DNA of 53,082 bases from Ignavibacteria bacterium (lineage in GTDB: Bacteria > Bacteroidota > Ignavibacteria > Kapaibacteriales > Kapaibacteriaceae). Positions 25,288-34,182 of the stretch are shown here, one piece after another. The stretch lies in NCBI GenBank assembly GCA_013204605.1, contig JABMNI010000085.1:1-53082 (forward strand), in the 5' to 3' direction. Every line of letters starts with the position of its first letter. Within the stretch, counting starts at the first letter, position 1. Under the pieces are notes generated by a model that saw nothing but the letters and a program-made list of their open reading frames with translations, made no database searches and had not been told where the DNA came from. A program made the position numbers and the translations under genes.

Positions 25288-26691
25288 ATGAATGAGCAAG
25301 CACTTCAAAACGGATCAGATACCGAGGTATCTACCGTGTTTACTTCCGAAACGTCGACAATTCTTTCCACTGCGCGCGGAACTGCAGTCAAACTTTTAAG
25401 TCGATATGAGAATAGCGACTCCTACATTGATAAACTTCTGGATGCGGAGTTACGCCGAAGTGAACTTTCGGCAGTTGATAAAGCTCTGGTTACCGAATTG
25501 GTAAACGGAGTTATTAGGTGGCTTTCGCGAATTGATTGGGTGTTAACTGGTTTTTACCACGGCGAATACGCTAAAGCCATGCCTATCGTTAAGAACTCAC
25601 TTCGCATGGCCCTTTACCAAATGCTGTTTCTTAACAAAATTCCCCCTCCGGCGGCCATTAATGAGTCGGTGGAAATTGTTAAGCGCCTGAAAAGTGAAAA
25701 ACACGCCGGAATTGTGAACGGAGTGCTCCGAAACATACTTCGCAACCTCCACACATTACGCTATCCGTCCCGAGAGGAGAATGAAGTATTGCACATCGCT
25801 ATTCACTCTGCTCATCCGCAATGGATTGCTAAACGCTACGTAGAGCGCTTTGGCGCCGAACAGGCCGAGGCATTACTGAACGCCAATAACCTGCGTCCGA
25901 TGCTTACACTGCGTGTTAACACGCTTAAAACCACCATCGAGGAGGTTGTTCGGGTGTTAGTCGAGGCCGATATCAAACACGAGATATCACCTATTCACCC
26001 AAATAGCATAATAATCAGCTCGCTGCGCGACGTGCGAACTCTGCCACTTTTCACCGAAGGCCTGATTACCGTCCAAGATGCCAGCGCTAGTCTAGCAATT
26101 GAACTGGCAAAGCCCCTTCCCGGAAATCTTGTGTACGACCTATGCGCAGCCCCCGGTGGCAAGGCGGTTCATGCGGCGGAACTGATGCAAAACGATGGAC
26201 GCATAATTGCGCTCGAGAAGTACGAAACAAAACTGCACTTGATTGCCGAAAATGCCGAACGCGCCGGTGTAACCATAATCGACCCTCAGCACGGCGATGC
26301 CCGCGAGTTCACAGCAACAGAACTGGCCGATGTTGTACTGGTGGATGCACCGTGCACCGGGATGGGTACATTATCCAAGAAGCCCGACATTAAATGGCGC
26401 CGCACACTGGATGACATCCGTAAAATGGCTGCCATGCAACTGCAAATCTTGAATCATGCCGCCGGACTAGTTAAGGTAGGGGGCTTTGTGCTATACAGCA
26501 CGTGCACCATAGAGCCGGAGGAGAATGAGGGTGTGGTGAGTTTGTTCTTGGAGAAGAATCCGAACTTTTCTACCGATCCTGCCGAGAATTTTCTCGACCC
26601 CGCAGTTTGTGTTAATGGCTTCATGCAGACGTTTCCGCATAAGCATAAATCCGATGGTGCCTTTGCAGCTAGGTTGAAGAGAAATTCATAG
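25288..26691 (+). CDS. rsmB: 16S rRNA m5C967 methyltransferase RsmB
   Basis: A 467-residue product from ATG at 25288. The N-terminal NusB-like RNA-binding domain (about 20-160, ARGTAVKLLSRYENSDSYID; HAGIVNGVLRNILRNL) is followed by an RsmB/NOP methyltransferase domain: SAM motif DLCAAPGGKAVHAAELMQ, VDAPCTGMGTLSKKPDIKW and LYSTCTIEPEENE, the last two holding the catalytic and release cysteines. It methylates C967 of 16S rRNA in the small subunit. A GTG at 25219 would extend it by 23 residues into the divergent promoter region and is less likely. Motif copies encode KPLPG and VGGFVLY. Confidence 0.92.
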   Translation: MNEQALQNGSDTEVSTVFTSETSTILSTARGTAVKLLSRYENSDSYIDKLLDAELRRSELSAVDKALVTELVNGVIRWLSRIDWVLTGFYHGEYAKAMPIVKNSLRMALYQMLFLNKIPPPAAINESVEIVKRLKSEKHAGIVNGVLRNILRNLHTLRYPSREENEVLHIAIHSAHPQWIAKRYVERFGAEQAEALLNANNLRPMLTLRVNTLKTTIEEVVRVLVEADIKHEISPIHPNSIIISSLRDVRTLPLFTEGLITVQDASASLAIELAKPLPGNLVYDLCAAPGGKAVHAAELMQNDGRIIALEKYETKLHLIAENAERAGVTIIDPQHGDAREFTATELADVVLVDAPCTGMGTLSKKPDIKWRRTLDDIRKMAAMQLQILNHAAGLVKVGGFVLYSTCTIEPEENEGVVSLFLEKNPNFSTDPAENFLDPAVCVNGFMQTFPHKHKSDGAFAARLKRNS

Positions 26692-26786
26692 GACAAATAG
26701 GAATGGTTGTAGGCAAGCAATGTTTGAGACGTATTTTTGTAGCAGTTTTTAATTCGAAAACAAATTCACAATCGAGGAGATTACGA

Positions 26787-27122
26787 ATGAAATCAATAAA
26801 GTTTATGGCAGTAACCCTAACGTGTGCAGCATTGATTGGCTGTGGACAAAAGGAAGAGCCAAAGCCAGTACCCGAGGAAATGCCTGTTAACGAGATGCCT
26901 TTAAATGCAGATTCACTTCGAGCCGATTCATTGAGAATTGATTCTTTGATGCAGGATTCTTTGATGCGCGCAAAAGCATCAGGTAAGAAGACCGTAAAGA
27001 AAATGAGTACAACTGTACAAAAGAACGAAGATGGCACAGCGAGTGGTGCTCAGATCCGTGCAAGCCGCGACGAGAAAAAAGAAGGCGAAGCTTCGGGTGG
27101 TACAATCCGCAAAAGCCGTTAA
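26787..27122 (+). CDS. Small lipoprotein with DSL repeats and basic tail
   Basis: From ATG at 26787 (GAGGAG eight bases upstream) the product is 111 residues. Signal peptide and lipobox end in LIGC, so it is an Lgt substrate. After a Pro/Glu spacer come four imperfect five-residue units (ADSLR, ADSLR, IDSLM, QDSLM) and a Lys/Arg-rich tail with two similar segments (TASGAQIRASRDEKKEGE and ASGGTIRKSR). I do not recognise the family. The basic tail could contact peptidoglycan, LPS or nucleic acid; that is speculation. It is followed by a perfect palindromic terminator. Confidence 0.75.
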   Translation: MKSIKFMAVTLTCAALIGCGQKEEPKPVPEEMPVNEMPLNADSLRADSLRIDSLMQDSLMRAKASGKKTVKKMSTTVQKNEDGTASGAQIRASRDEKKEGEASGGTIRKSR

Positions 27123-27146
27123 TTCTTTTAACGCTTGGTAATAAAA

Positions 27147-27176
27147 AAGGGGCTATCTGAATTCAGATAGCCCCTT
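27147..27176. terminator. Bidirectional terminator made of two inverted motif copies
   Basis: A perfect 30-base palindrome with half-site AAGGGGCTATCTGAA. Each arm begins with the dispersed word AAGGGGCT. A's precede it and T's follow, so it can terminate both convergent neighbours (lipoprotein at 26787, fibronectin protein at 27197). Neisseria and Haemophilus uptake sequences are also found as inverted pairs in terminators. Confidence 0.95.
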
Positions 27177-27196
27177 AATTTTTTACACCCTAACGA

Positions 27197-28168
27197 TTAG
27201 TCGTTAAGCTTCTGAGCTGCGTGTGCAGAAAGAGCTTGGTCTAATTTCATCTTCAAAGCGTACGGAACGTTTGCAACAGTCTGGTATGAAACCGAAACTT
27301 CAATGTACTGCTCGGTGCCTGAACCGTTTACAAAGATTCCGGTTGTAGCGCGGTGAACTAATACCTTAGCAAAGTTGTAAGTGCCGTCGGCATTTTTGCT
27401 CGCAATTACACTACCCCAGTTGGTTGTTCCACCAATTGAACCTAGTGAGTAGAATTTCTCTCCACCAGTAGCAGGTACACTCAAGGCTGCTGTTTCGTAG
27501 ATATCATCTAATGAATTTACGCCGGAAAACTTAGCACCCCAGTACGTTGTGCGTGCTTCTTTACCATTAGAGAACTTGTAGTTGGCATCAACAAAATTTG
27601 TTTGACCCGGAGAAGCAATTCTTGGATCTGATGCCGAAGTAAGATCATCAAAACATATGTCCCACTCGTCGCCTTTGTCAATTGTCAATACAGCAGGATT
27701 AGCATTTGCCTGACGGAATATTGAAAGTCCACTTCCTTTTGTCTTGTTGTTTGAAGTGTACAAAAAGAACGTTCCACTTCCGCGGCGTGCCGGTGCCCAT
27801 GAAACCATGTTCGAAGCAAATGAACGAGCAGTGTCGTTTAGTGCATATACTTTCACTTCGTAAATCATTCCATCGGTTAATCCCGTCAACTCAGTCATAA
27901 GCGTTGTTGATCCAACGCTTTTCTTCATTGTTGTCGCAGATCCCATTTCATTGTATTCTACCGAGTACGAAGTTGGTGTTGCTCCTGCTAGCGGGGCTTT
28001 CCACTTAACTCCGATTGAAGTTTGAGAAACTGACTGCGCCATAAGGCTATCAGGTGCGCCTGGTGCTGTTGGGTTTACTGGACCCGTTGTGTTTTCGTTA
28101 CAACCAATAACCGCAATTGCGCAAATAGCCGCAATCATGGTTTTAATGTTAAATAGATATTTCGACAT
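27197..28168 (-). CDS. Fibronectin type III lipoprotein
   Basis: A 323-residue lipoprotein: signal peptide and lipobox AVIGC (Cys at about residue 23), a Pro/Gly spacer, one fibronectin type III domain (about 37-126, PDSLMAQSVSQTSIGVKWKA ... YEVKVYALNDTARSF) and a C-terminal beta-rich domain of about 190 residues that I do not recognise (GDEWDICFDDLTSASDPRI; VDANYKFSNGKEARTTYWGA). HmuY-like haem-binding lipoproteins have a comparable beta fold and phrase, so that is a possible relative, not a call. It is likely surface- or periplasm-exposed and shares the palindromic terminator with the convergent gene. Confidence 0.8.
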   Translation of the reverse strand: MSKYLFNIKTMIAAICAIAVIGCNENTTGPVNPTAPGAPDSLMAQSVSQTSIGVKWKAPLAGATPTSYSVEYNEMGSATTMKKSVGSTTLMTELTGLTDGMIYEVKVYALNDTARSFASNMVSWAPARRGSGTFFLYTSNNKTKGSGLSIFRQANANPAVLTIDKGDEWDICFDDLTSASDPRIASPGQTNFVDANYKFSNGKEARTTYWGAKFSGVNSLDDIYETAALSVPATGGEKFYSLGSIGGTTNWGSVIASKNADGTYNFAKVLVHRATTGIFVNGSGTEQYIEVSVSYQTVANVPYALKMKLDQALSAHAAQKLND

Positions 28169-28229
28169 TCAATTCTCCATAACGTTAATAGTTGTCGACT
28201 TGTGGGTTTAGCTTTTCATTAAAAAGCAG

Positions 28230-28784
28230 TTACAAAGATAGCCACGGCACGTCTTTTACACCATGATCGGCATTTACCCGCCGTGCTAAAACGAATAAAT
28301 AATCGGACAACCGGTTCAAGAATTTCACCACGCACAATCCTAGATCCACCTGTTCGCCAAGCTCCACCACGCGCCTCTCAGCCCGCCTGCATACCGTGCG
28401 AGCAAGATGTAAATACGCCGCCCCATCCGTTCCGCCAGGCAGAATAAACTGCTTTAACGGCTCCAAAGTGGCCTCGTGAGCATCAATCCACTGCTCCAGC
28501 AGCTCTATTTGCTGGTCTGTAATTCGGGGAATTGGATACGATGGGGGTGGTTGCAACGGAGTAGCTAGGTCAGACCCCAGGTTGAACAACAACGAAGAAA
28601 TCTTGGTTAGTTGATCAGTCACTTCTGCGGTTAACTCGGTGGTTAGCGTGAGCCCAATTACCGAATTCAATTCATCCACGGTCCCATACGCCTCAATGCG
28701 TTGCGAGTATTTTTTTACTCGCTCACCTCCGAACAATCCCGTGGTTCCATCATCGCCGGTTTTTGTATAAATGCGTGTTGCCAT
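28230..28784 (-). CDS. Cob(I)alamin adenosyltransferase, PduO type
   Basis: From ATG at 28784 the product is 184 residues. It has the ATP-binding N-terminus TKTGDDGTTGLFGGERVKK, then EAYGTVDELNSVIGL, and the C-terminal helix CRRAERRVVELGE with conserved Arg and Glu, followed by LNRLSDYLFVLAR. It forms adenosylcobalamin from cob(I)alamin and ATP, the cofactor of methylmalonyl-CoA mutase. Such genes often accompany corrinoid-dependent enzymes; none is in this window. It is divergent from the ymdB-type gene, with 49 bases between starts. Motif TATGTTTG lies eight bases before its start. Confidence 0.93.
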   Translation of the reverse strand: MATRIYTKTGDDGTTGLFGGERVKKYSQRIEAYGTVDELNSVIGLTLTTELTAEVTDQLTKISSLLFNLGSDLATPLQPPPSYPIPRITDQQIELLEQWIDAHEATLEPLKQFILPGGTDGAAYLHLARTVCRRAERRVVELGEQVDLGLCVVKFLNRLSDYLFVLARRVNADHGVKDVPWLSL

Positions 28785-28791
28785 ATACCTA

Positions 28792-28827
28792 CAAACATAA
28801 ACCACAAAGCCCCCTTTCGTAGTTTTG
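28792..28827. promoter_or_regulatory. Divergent promoter region, two TAnnTTTG elements
   Basis: TATGTTTG (minus strand, 28799-28792) precedes the cobalamin adenosyltransferase gene, and TAGTTTTG (plus strand, 28820-28827) precedes the phosphoesterase gene, each six to eight bases from its ATG. Both match the Bacteroidota -7 consensus. No good -33 TTTG is placed, so this is tentative. Starts so close would make leaderless or near-leaderless mRNAs. A dispersed-word copy fills the middle. Confidence 0.4.
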
Positions 28828-28833
28828 TAAGCT

Positions 28834-29643
28834 ATGGGTCAATTAAACATTCTATTTATCGGCGATATTGTGGGCCACGTCGGACTCCGCAAAGTGGTGG
28901 CAACGCTGCCATCACTAATTGAGAAATACAAGTCCGACTGCGTTATTGTAAACGGCGAAAATATCGTTGATGGTAAGGGGCTTTCCGAGAAGGAAGCCGA
29001 TGAGCTGTTTGCGAATGGAGCGCATTGCATTACCACGGGAAATCATGTGTGGGAGAACTGGAAGGCCCGAACGTTGTTGGCTAACAACCCGCGCGTGCTG
29101 CGTCCGCACAACTATCCGCCCGAAAATCCGGGCCGCGGTTTTACACTGGTTACGTTACCGGATCAGCGCACAGTGGGTGTAATTCAGGTGCAGGGCAGGG
29201 CGTATATGCAACCAATTGACGATCCTTTTAAATCTGTCGATACGGCCATTGCAAAACTTCGCATGCAGGCCACGGTGCTTTTTGTTGACTTTCATGCCGA
29301 TGCTTCGGCAGAGAAAATTGCAATGGGGTGGCACCTTGACGGACGTGTTTCGGCGATTTGCGGAACACATACCCACACGCAAACAAACGACGGTACTATA
29401 CTCCCGAACGGCACAGCCTTTATTAGCGATGTTGGAATGTCGGGTCCGTACGATTCGGTGATCGGCATGAAAAAAGACATCGCCCTCAAGCGCATGATGC
29501 TACAAACTGCACACAAGTATGAAACCGCCGAGAACGACGTACGCGTTTGCGGCGCCCATATAGCCGTTGATGAGAAAACCGGAATTGCTCTCGAAATTGA
29601 ACCTTTTATGATTCCTGCGCCACGCAGAACCAACACGCTGTAG
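28834..29643 (+). CDS. YmdB-family metallophosphoesterase
   Basis: A 269-residue protein of the YmdB/TIGR00282 family. Metal-binding motifs are in order: GDIVGHVG (Asp), NGENIVDGKG (Asn-Glu), TTGNHVW (Asn-His), DFHADASAEK (His), and GTHTHTQTND (two His). In Bacillus subtilis YmdB is a di-iron cyclic-nucleotide phosphodiesterase that affects biofilm and motility; in this phylum the role is not established. No signal peptide, so cytoplasmic. It is followed after 15 bases by pyruvate kinase and is probably cotranscribed. Confidence 0.93.
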   Translation: MGQLNILFIGDIVGHVGLRKVVATLPSLIEKYKSDCVIVNGENIVDGKGLSEKEADELFANGAHCITTGNHVWENWKARTLLANNPRVLRPHNYPPENPGRGFTLVTLPDQRTVGVIQVQGRAYMQPIDDPFKSVDTAIAKLRMQATVLFVDFHADASAEKIAMGWHLDGRVSAICGTHTHTQTNDGTILPNGTAFISDVGMSGPYDSVIGMKKDIALKRMMLQTAHKYETAENDVRVCGAHIAVDEKTGIALEIEPFMIPAPRRTNTL

Positions 29644-29658
29644 AATCAAGAGAATCCA

Positions 29659-31110
29659 ATGTTAATTCACAAAGCAAAAATTCTGTGCACCATGGGTCCG
29701 GCCGTTGCCTCCGTTGATAAAATCATCGGAATGATTAACGCCGGCGCTAGCGCTTTCAGATTAAACATGAGCCATGGTGCCTATGCAAGCCATTTGCTCT
29801 ACATTGAATACATCCGTAAAGCGGAAAAGAAATTGAACGCACATGTTCCGATTATTGCGGATTTGCAGGGACCGAAGATTCGCGTAGGCGACTTCCCCGA
29901 CCGCGACACCATAGTTCTCGCCGTTGGTACTGATGTGAAGCTTGCAGATGTAGGTACGATAAAAAGCAAAAAACTACCACCATCTGATACGCTGATTCCG
30001 GTGCAATATCCAACCATTGCAAAGGATGTTAAAAAGGGCCATGTGTTGTTGTTGGACGATGGCTTAATGAAACTTCAAGTAAAGAGCACCGATGGAGAAA
30101 TTGTAACCTGCTTAGTTGTTTATGGCGGATTGTTGAAAGAGCGCAAGGGAATCAATCTTCCTAATACCAAGGTTTCGCAACCTAGTATGACATCTAAAGA
30201 CCGCGCCGATGTTCGCTTTGCAATCGAAAATAATTGCGACTACATTGCCCTCTCGTTTGTGCGTACCGCAGCCGACATTGAGTTGCTCCGCAAGTACGTT
30301 GTAAAGCATGGCGGCAACCAATGGCTGATATCTAAAATCGAAAAGCCCGAAGCGTTAGATAATATCGAAGCCATTGTAAAAGTTTCCGATGCCGTTATGG
30401 TTGCGCGTGGAGATCTTGGTGTGGAGATTCCCGCCGAGGCTGTTCCTATTGTCCAAAAGAAAATCATTCATCTCTGCAACACTCATGCAAAGCCCGTTAT
30501 CACAGCAACGCAAATGTTGGAGTCGATGATTCGCAACCCACGCCCAACGCGTGCCGAGGCCAGCGATGTTGCAAACGCCGTACTCGATGGTACCGATGCC
30601 GTGATGCTGAGTGCCGAAACCAGTGTTGGTGCATATCCAATTGAAGCCGTCGCCTACATGCGTTCTATTTGCACGTCGGCCGAAGAAGTGTTAATGGAAG
30701 ACGGACACATCTACGATAGTTTGTTTGCGCATGCCGATACGTCGCTGCACTCCAACACACATTCCATTGCCCTTGCTGCAGCACGAATTGCCGAAGAAGC
30801 TCGCGTCAGCGCAATTGCTTGCTTAAGCTACAGCGGCGAAACCGCCCGGCTAATCTCCAACAAACGCCCACGCGCTCCCATCCTTGCAATATCCACACTC
30901 GATTCTGTTGCCCGCAAAATGGGTCTGCTGTGGGGTGTAACCGGTATCGTATTTGCCAAAATCACCACCACCGATGATACAATGGAAGAAATTAAAACCG
31001 CGCTCGTAAAATCTAAGATGTTCAAAACATCCGACATTGTGGTGTTCACCATTGGCCGCCCGCTAATTGGCCGCGCCCGCACCAACATGCTATCAATCGA
31101 AACTCTGTAA
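29659..31110 (+). CDS. pyk: Pyruvate kinase
   Basis: A full-length 483-residue pyruvate kinase. The A domain starts KILCTMGPAVASVDKI with AGASAFRLNMSHG (the family's usual Arg-Asn pair), the B domain covers roughly 70-170, and the PK signature ISKIEKPEALDNIEAI holds the catalytic Lys and Glu. Further family blocks are MVARGDLGVEIP, PVITATQMLESMI and DGTDAVMLSAETS. The C domain ends in TSDIVVFTIGRPLIGRARTNML. It converts phosphoenolpyruvate and ADP to pyruvate and ATP, the last step of glycolysis. The mRNA ends at the hairpin at 31146. Confidence 0.97.
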   Translation: MLIHKAKILCTMGPAVASVDKIIGMINAGASAFRLNMSHGAYASHLLYIEYIRKAEKKLNAHVPIIADLQGPKIRVGDFPDRDTIVLAVGTDVKLADVGTIKSKKLPPSDTLIPVQYPTIAKDVKKGHVLLLDDGLMKLQVKSTDGEIVTCLVVYGGLLKERKGINLPNTKVSQPSMTSKDRADVRFAIENNCDYIALSFVRTAADIELLRKYVVKHGGNQWLISKIEKPEALDNIEAIVKVSDAVMVARGDLGVEIPAEAVPIVQKKIIHLCNTHAKPVITATQMLESMIRNPRPTRAEASDVANAVLDGTDAVMLSAETSVGAYPIEAVAYMRSICTSAEEVLMEDGHIYDSLFAHADTSLHSNTHSIALAAARIAEEARVSAIACLSYSGETARLISNKRPRAPILAISTLDSVARKMGLLWGVTGIVFAKITTTDDTMEEIKTALVKSKMFKTSDIVVFTIGRPLIGRARTNMLSIETL

Positions 31111-31145
31111 GGGGCTTTCCCAAAAAAACTTCCCTTAAAAAAAAA

Positions 31146-31170
31146 CCCGATGTTTTGCATCGGGCTTTTT
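31146..31170. terminator. Terminator after pyk, bidirectional
   Basis: CCCGATG (31146-31152) pairs with CATCGGG (31158-31164) around a five-base loop, flanked by a long A tract before and CTTTTT after, so it can also stop the convergent M16 peptidase transcript. A dispersed-word copy (31109) lies between stop codon and hairpin. Confidence 0.92.
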
Positions 31171-31233
31171 CTGTTGTGTTCTAAATGACTAACAGCATGC
31201 ATTTCAGTATTCGCAAATTCTCACATTCGGCTT

Positions 31234-34050
31234 CTATTTCTGTTCTGGCTTCAGTACAAACCTGGCAAAGTTTTTCATGCTCAAGTATGTGTTTGCGGCT
31301 TTCTTAATCTGTGCTGTTGTGAGTTTTGAAATTAACTCATCGCGCTGGGCAAATGCTGAGAATGGTTCGCCATCTCGGACTATGCTGGATAAGCCCCTTA
31401 ACCAATATTGATTTTGTGTTTTTGAGACTTCGCGCTCGTTGGTTTGAATTTGTTTTACCTTGTCAACATAGGATTGCTCGACCTCGTTTTCCTTCATGAA
31501 TTCGATTTCTTTTTCTACCACTACGATAAGTTCGTCAACTCGGTCCGGACTGCATGAGAAAATTACCACCATGGAATACTCTTGACGCGGAACCTTTTCA
31601 ATTTGCGGCTGTACACTCACAAAGTACACTCCACCTTTTTCCTCGCGCATTTGTTCGCGCAAACGAATGCTAAGCACCTCGCTTAGCGCTATTAAATCAT
31701 ACCGATTTTCAGGTGTGTATTTGGCCTCGCCAGAAATGAGTAACGCAACAAAGCTTTTTGCTTCTTTTCCGGCATAGACGGTCCTGTCAATTTTTCCGCG
31801 CGCAGTTTTAATTCCAACGTCTTTCCACGACTCCGTAGACGGCTTACCCGGCAAACTTGCAACGTAGGTTTTCAGATAATCTTCCACCTGAGCTTCATCA
31901 AAATTGCCCACAATAAAATACGTGTACTTACCCGCATTTGCAAAACGCTGTTTGTAAAACGCAAATGCTTTTGCAGGATCGATTTGCGCAATGCGTTCCT
32001 TGGTGGTGGGTTGTACGCGTGGGTGGTGGCCCGACATAATTGTGGTAACGGAATCGAACAACGCACCTTCTGGACTCTTTGATCGGTTTTCAACCATCGC
32101 CGTCATTCGGGATTTGTACGACTCAACAGCATCGTTATCTAAACGTGGCGATGTGAAATACATATGCAACAACTCAAACATAGTTTTCATGTCCTTCGGC
32201 GAAGTTGATCCCCGAAAACCTTCCGACTCCATGCCCATTGCTGGCGAAATAGAAATGTTTTTGCCCTGCAACATTTTCGTCAAGGTGGTAGCGTCAAACT
32301 CCGCCAAACCACTCTCGTCAACCAGCGCAGTCGCATTCGAGTTACTAATGTGATCCGCTTCCGATCCCAACGATAGTCCTCCCGGCGCTTGCATCGCAAA
32401 CAAAATTTCGTCGTTCTTAAAATCAGTTTTCTTCAAATACACTACCGCACCATTCGAAAGCGTGAGTTTTCTCACATCCACTTCTTTAATCTCTTCGCGC
32501 TTCATAATTGTTCCCGGTGTGGGAGTGTTTTCTAAAAGGGGCTTAAGGGGTACGTCGTCTACATACGCGTCGACGTTTTTCGCTAACACTGCCGCCACCA
32601 AATCCTGCACCTGTTTTACCGTGGGCTTGATGTAACCGTTACCCTCCGGTACCGAAATTGTAATCACCCTATTCTCCGGACCACTCACTGCGGCAAGCTG
32701 CTTCAAACAATCCTCAACCGTGATGGTTGGAGTAATTTCCTGATAGATTTCATATTCATGCACTATACCAGGAACAGATTCTACGGTGAGCACATGGCGC
32801 GAAAGCTCCATAGCAAGACCCTGAGATTCAGTCTTGTCGCGCTCATTATAATACCGTTCCATCGATGACATCAAACTCTCTTTTGCTCTATCTAGTTCCG
32901 TTTGTGTAAAGCCGTGTTTCCTGGCGCGCTGCAACTCCGTCATCAATGCGTTCAATGACTTCAATACGTTTTTGTCCGAAGCTATCGTTCTACCGTAAAA
33001 CGCCCGCGTCTCACGCGCAATAGCATACGTACCAAATCCCGCATTTACGAAAGGGGGCTTTGCCTTGCGTGCTAGTTCGCCAAGTCTGCTGTTAAGCATA
33101 CTCTCTACCAACCTGCCGGCAATCTGCCACTTGTAGTCGCCGTAGGTTACAACGGTATCTGCCGGACGTTTAATATATAGGTCGGCCGAAGCAGTTTGTA
33201 GTTCCGGATCTGATGCAATGCTTACCAGCATTTCCTGGTGACCAGGTATAATGATTTGCGGACGCAACACATCGTTTGCTTGTCCAGCCGAAGGTGGCAT
33301 GACAAAATACTTATACAGGATTTCTTCTAACGCTTCAGCGCCAACATCACCAACGGCAATTACCGACATGTTTTTGGGGTTGTACCACTTCTTGTAAAAA
33401 CGACGCAAATTATCTGGCGACGAATGAAGCAGCACGGCCGAATCTCCAATTACATCTCTAACAGCATACTTGCTACCGTAATATATGTATTCGGCGTGTT
33501 TCTTTTGGACGCGGTCCTCAGCCCCTTTCCCAAGACGCCATTCCTCCATTATTACTCCGCGTTCCGATTCGATGTCCTCATCTTCGTAGTTCACCCAACC
33601 GGCCCAATCGCGCAGCACTTGTACGGCCTTTATGAGGGACTGAGCGTTATCCAATGGAACGGTAAGCAAGTACACCGTTTCATCTTGTGTGGTATAGGCG
33701 TTCAAATCGGCGCCAAACCGAATTCCTGTGCTTTCTAAAAACTTTACCAACTCTTGTTTTGGGAAAAGTTGTGTGCCGTTAAAGGCCATGTGCTCACAAA
33801 AATGCGCTAGCCCATCTTGGTTGTCGTCCTCCAGAACGGCCCCGGCATTCACCGTCAGGATTAGGTCGAGCCGTTTAGCCGGCTTGTGATTTTCAAGAAT
33901 GTAATACGGAATTCCATTCTTCAACAATCCCTTTTTAACGCTGCTGTTAAACGGAACTACGTCCGCTAATTTCAACGTGCCCTGGGCTAATGTTAGCGCT
34001 GGCATCATAGCCAATATCACAAGTAGTGTGAGTACTCTTCCAAAAATCAT
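31234..34050 (-). CDS. M16 family zinc metallopeptidase, two-repeat
   Basis: From ATG at 34050 the product has 938 residues and a signal peptide (MIFGRVLTLLVILAMMPALTLAQ). The N-terminal M16 domain has the inverted zinc motif HFCEHMAF (His83, Glu86, His87) with the distal Glu in the expected ERGVIMEEW region. Then come a second M16_C half, a long linker, and a second degenerate pair (residues about 520-930) without HxxEH. PqqL/YmxG-type periplasmic proteases have this layout; they degrade peptides. The frame is open to 34116 but the signal peptide fixes the start. The gene is divergent from the acyl-CoA dehydrogenase with an inverted repeat between. Confidence 0.93.
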   Translation of the reverse strand: MIFGRVLTLLVILAMMPALTLAQGTLKLADVVPFNSSVKKGLLKNGIPYYILENHKPAKRLDLILTVNAGAVLEDDNQDGLAHFCEHMAFNGTQLFPKQELVKFLESTGIRFGADLNAYTTQDETVYLLTVPLDNAQSLIKAVQVLRDWAGWVNYEDEDIESERGVIMEEWRLGKGAEDRVQKKHAEYIYYGSKYAVRDVIGDSAVLLHSSPDNLRRFYKKWYNPKNMSVIAVGDVGAEALEEILYKYFVMPPSAGQANDVLRPQIIIPGHQEMLVSIASDPELQTASADLYIKRPADTVVTYGDYKWQIAGRLVESMLNSRLGELARKAKPPFVNAGFGTYAIARETRAFYGRTIASDKNVLKSLNALMTELQRARKHGFTQTELDRAKESLMSSMERYYNERDKTESQGLAMELSRHVLTVESVPGIVHEYEIYQEITPTITVEDCLKQLAAVSGPENRVITISVPEGNGYIKPTVKQVQDLVAAVLAKNVDAYVDDVPLKPLLENTPTPGTIMKREEIKEVDVRKLTLSNGAVVYLKKTDFKNDEILFAMQAPGGLSLGSEADHISNSNATALVDESGLAEFDATTLTKMLQGKNISISPAMGMESEGFRGSTSPKDMKTMFELLHMYFTSPRLDNDAVESYKSRMTAMVENRSKSPEGALFDSVTTIMSGHHPRVQPTTKERIAQIDPAKAFAFYKQRFANAGKYTYFIVGNFDEAQVEDYLKTYVASLPGKPSTESWKDVGIKTARGKIDRTVYAGKEAKSFVALLISGEAKYTPENRYDLIALSEVLSIRLREQMREEKGGVYFVSVQPQIEKVPRQEYSMVVIFSCSPDRVDELIVVVEKEIEFMKENEVEQSYVDKVKQIQTNEREVSKTQNQYWLRGLSSIVRDGEPFSAFAQRDELISKLTTAQIKKAANTYLSMKNFARFVLKPEQK

Positions 34051-34081
34051 AATTATATACTCCGGTATTAGGCAAAACAAA

Positions 34082-34112
34082 GGTTCTGTGAAATTTCGTA
34101 CTTCACAGAACC
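34082..34112. promoter_or_regulatory. Perfect inverted repeat between divergent genes
   Basis: GGTTCTGTGAA (34082-34092) and its exact complement (34102-34112) flank nine bases. It sits 32 bases before the M16 peptidase start and 70 before the acyl-CoA dehydrogenase start. An 11-bp perfect dyad in a divergent promoter region fits an operator; a hairpin in a 5' leader is the alternative. No T tract follows, so it is not a simple terminator. Confidence 0.6.
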
Positions 34113-34182
34113 ACAAAACTAAGAACCTATTTGGTTGCGTAGATTTGGCGTTCTTACACGTATCAATATTGATTGGGTTTCA

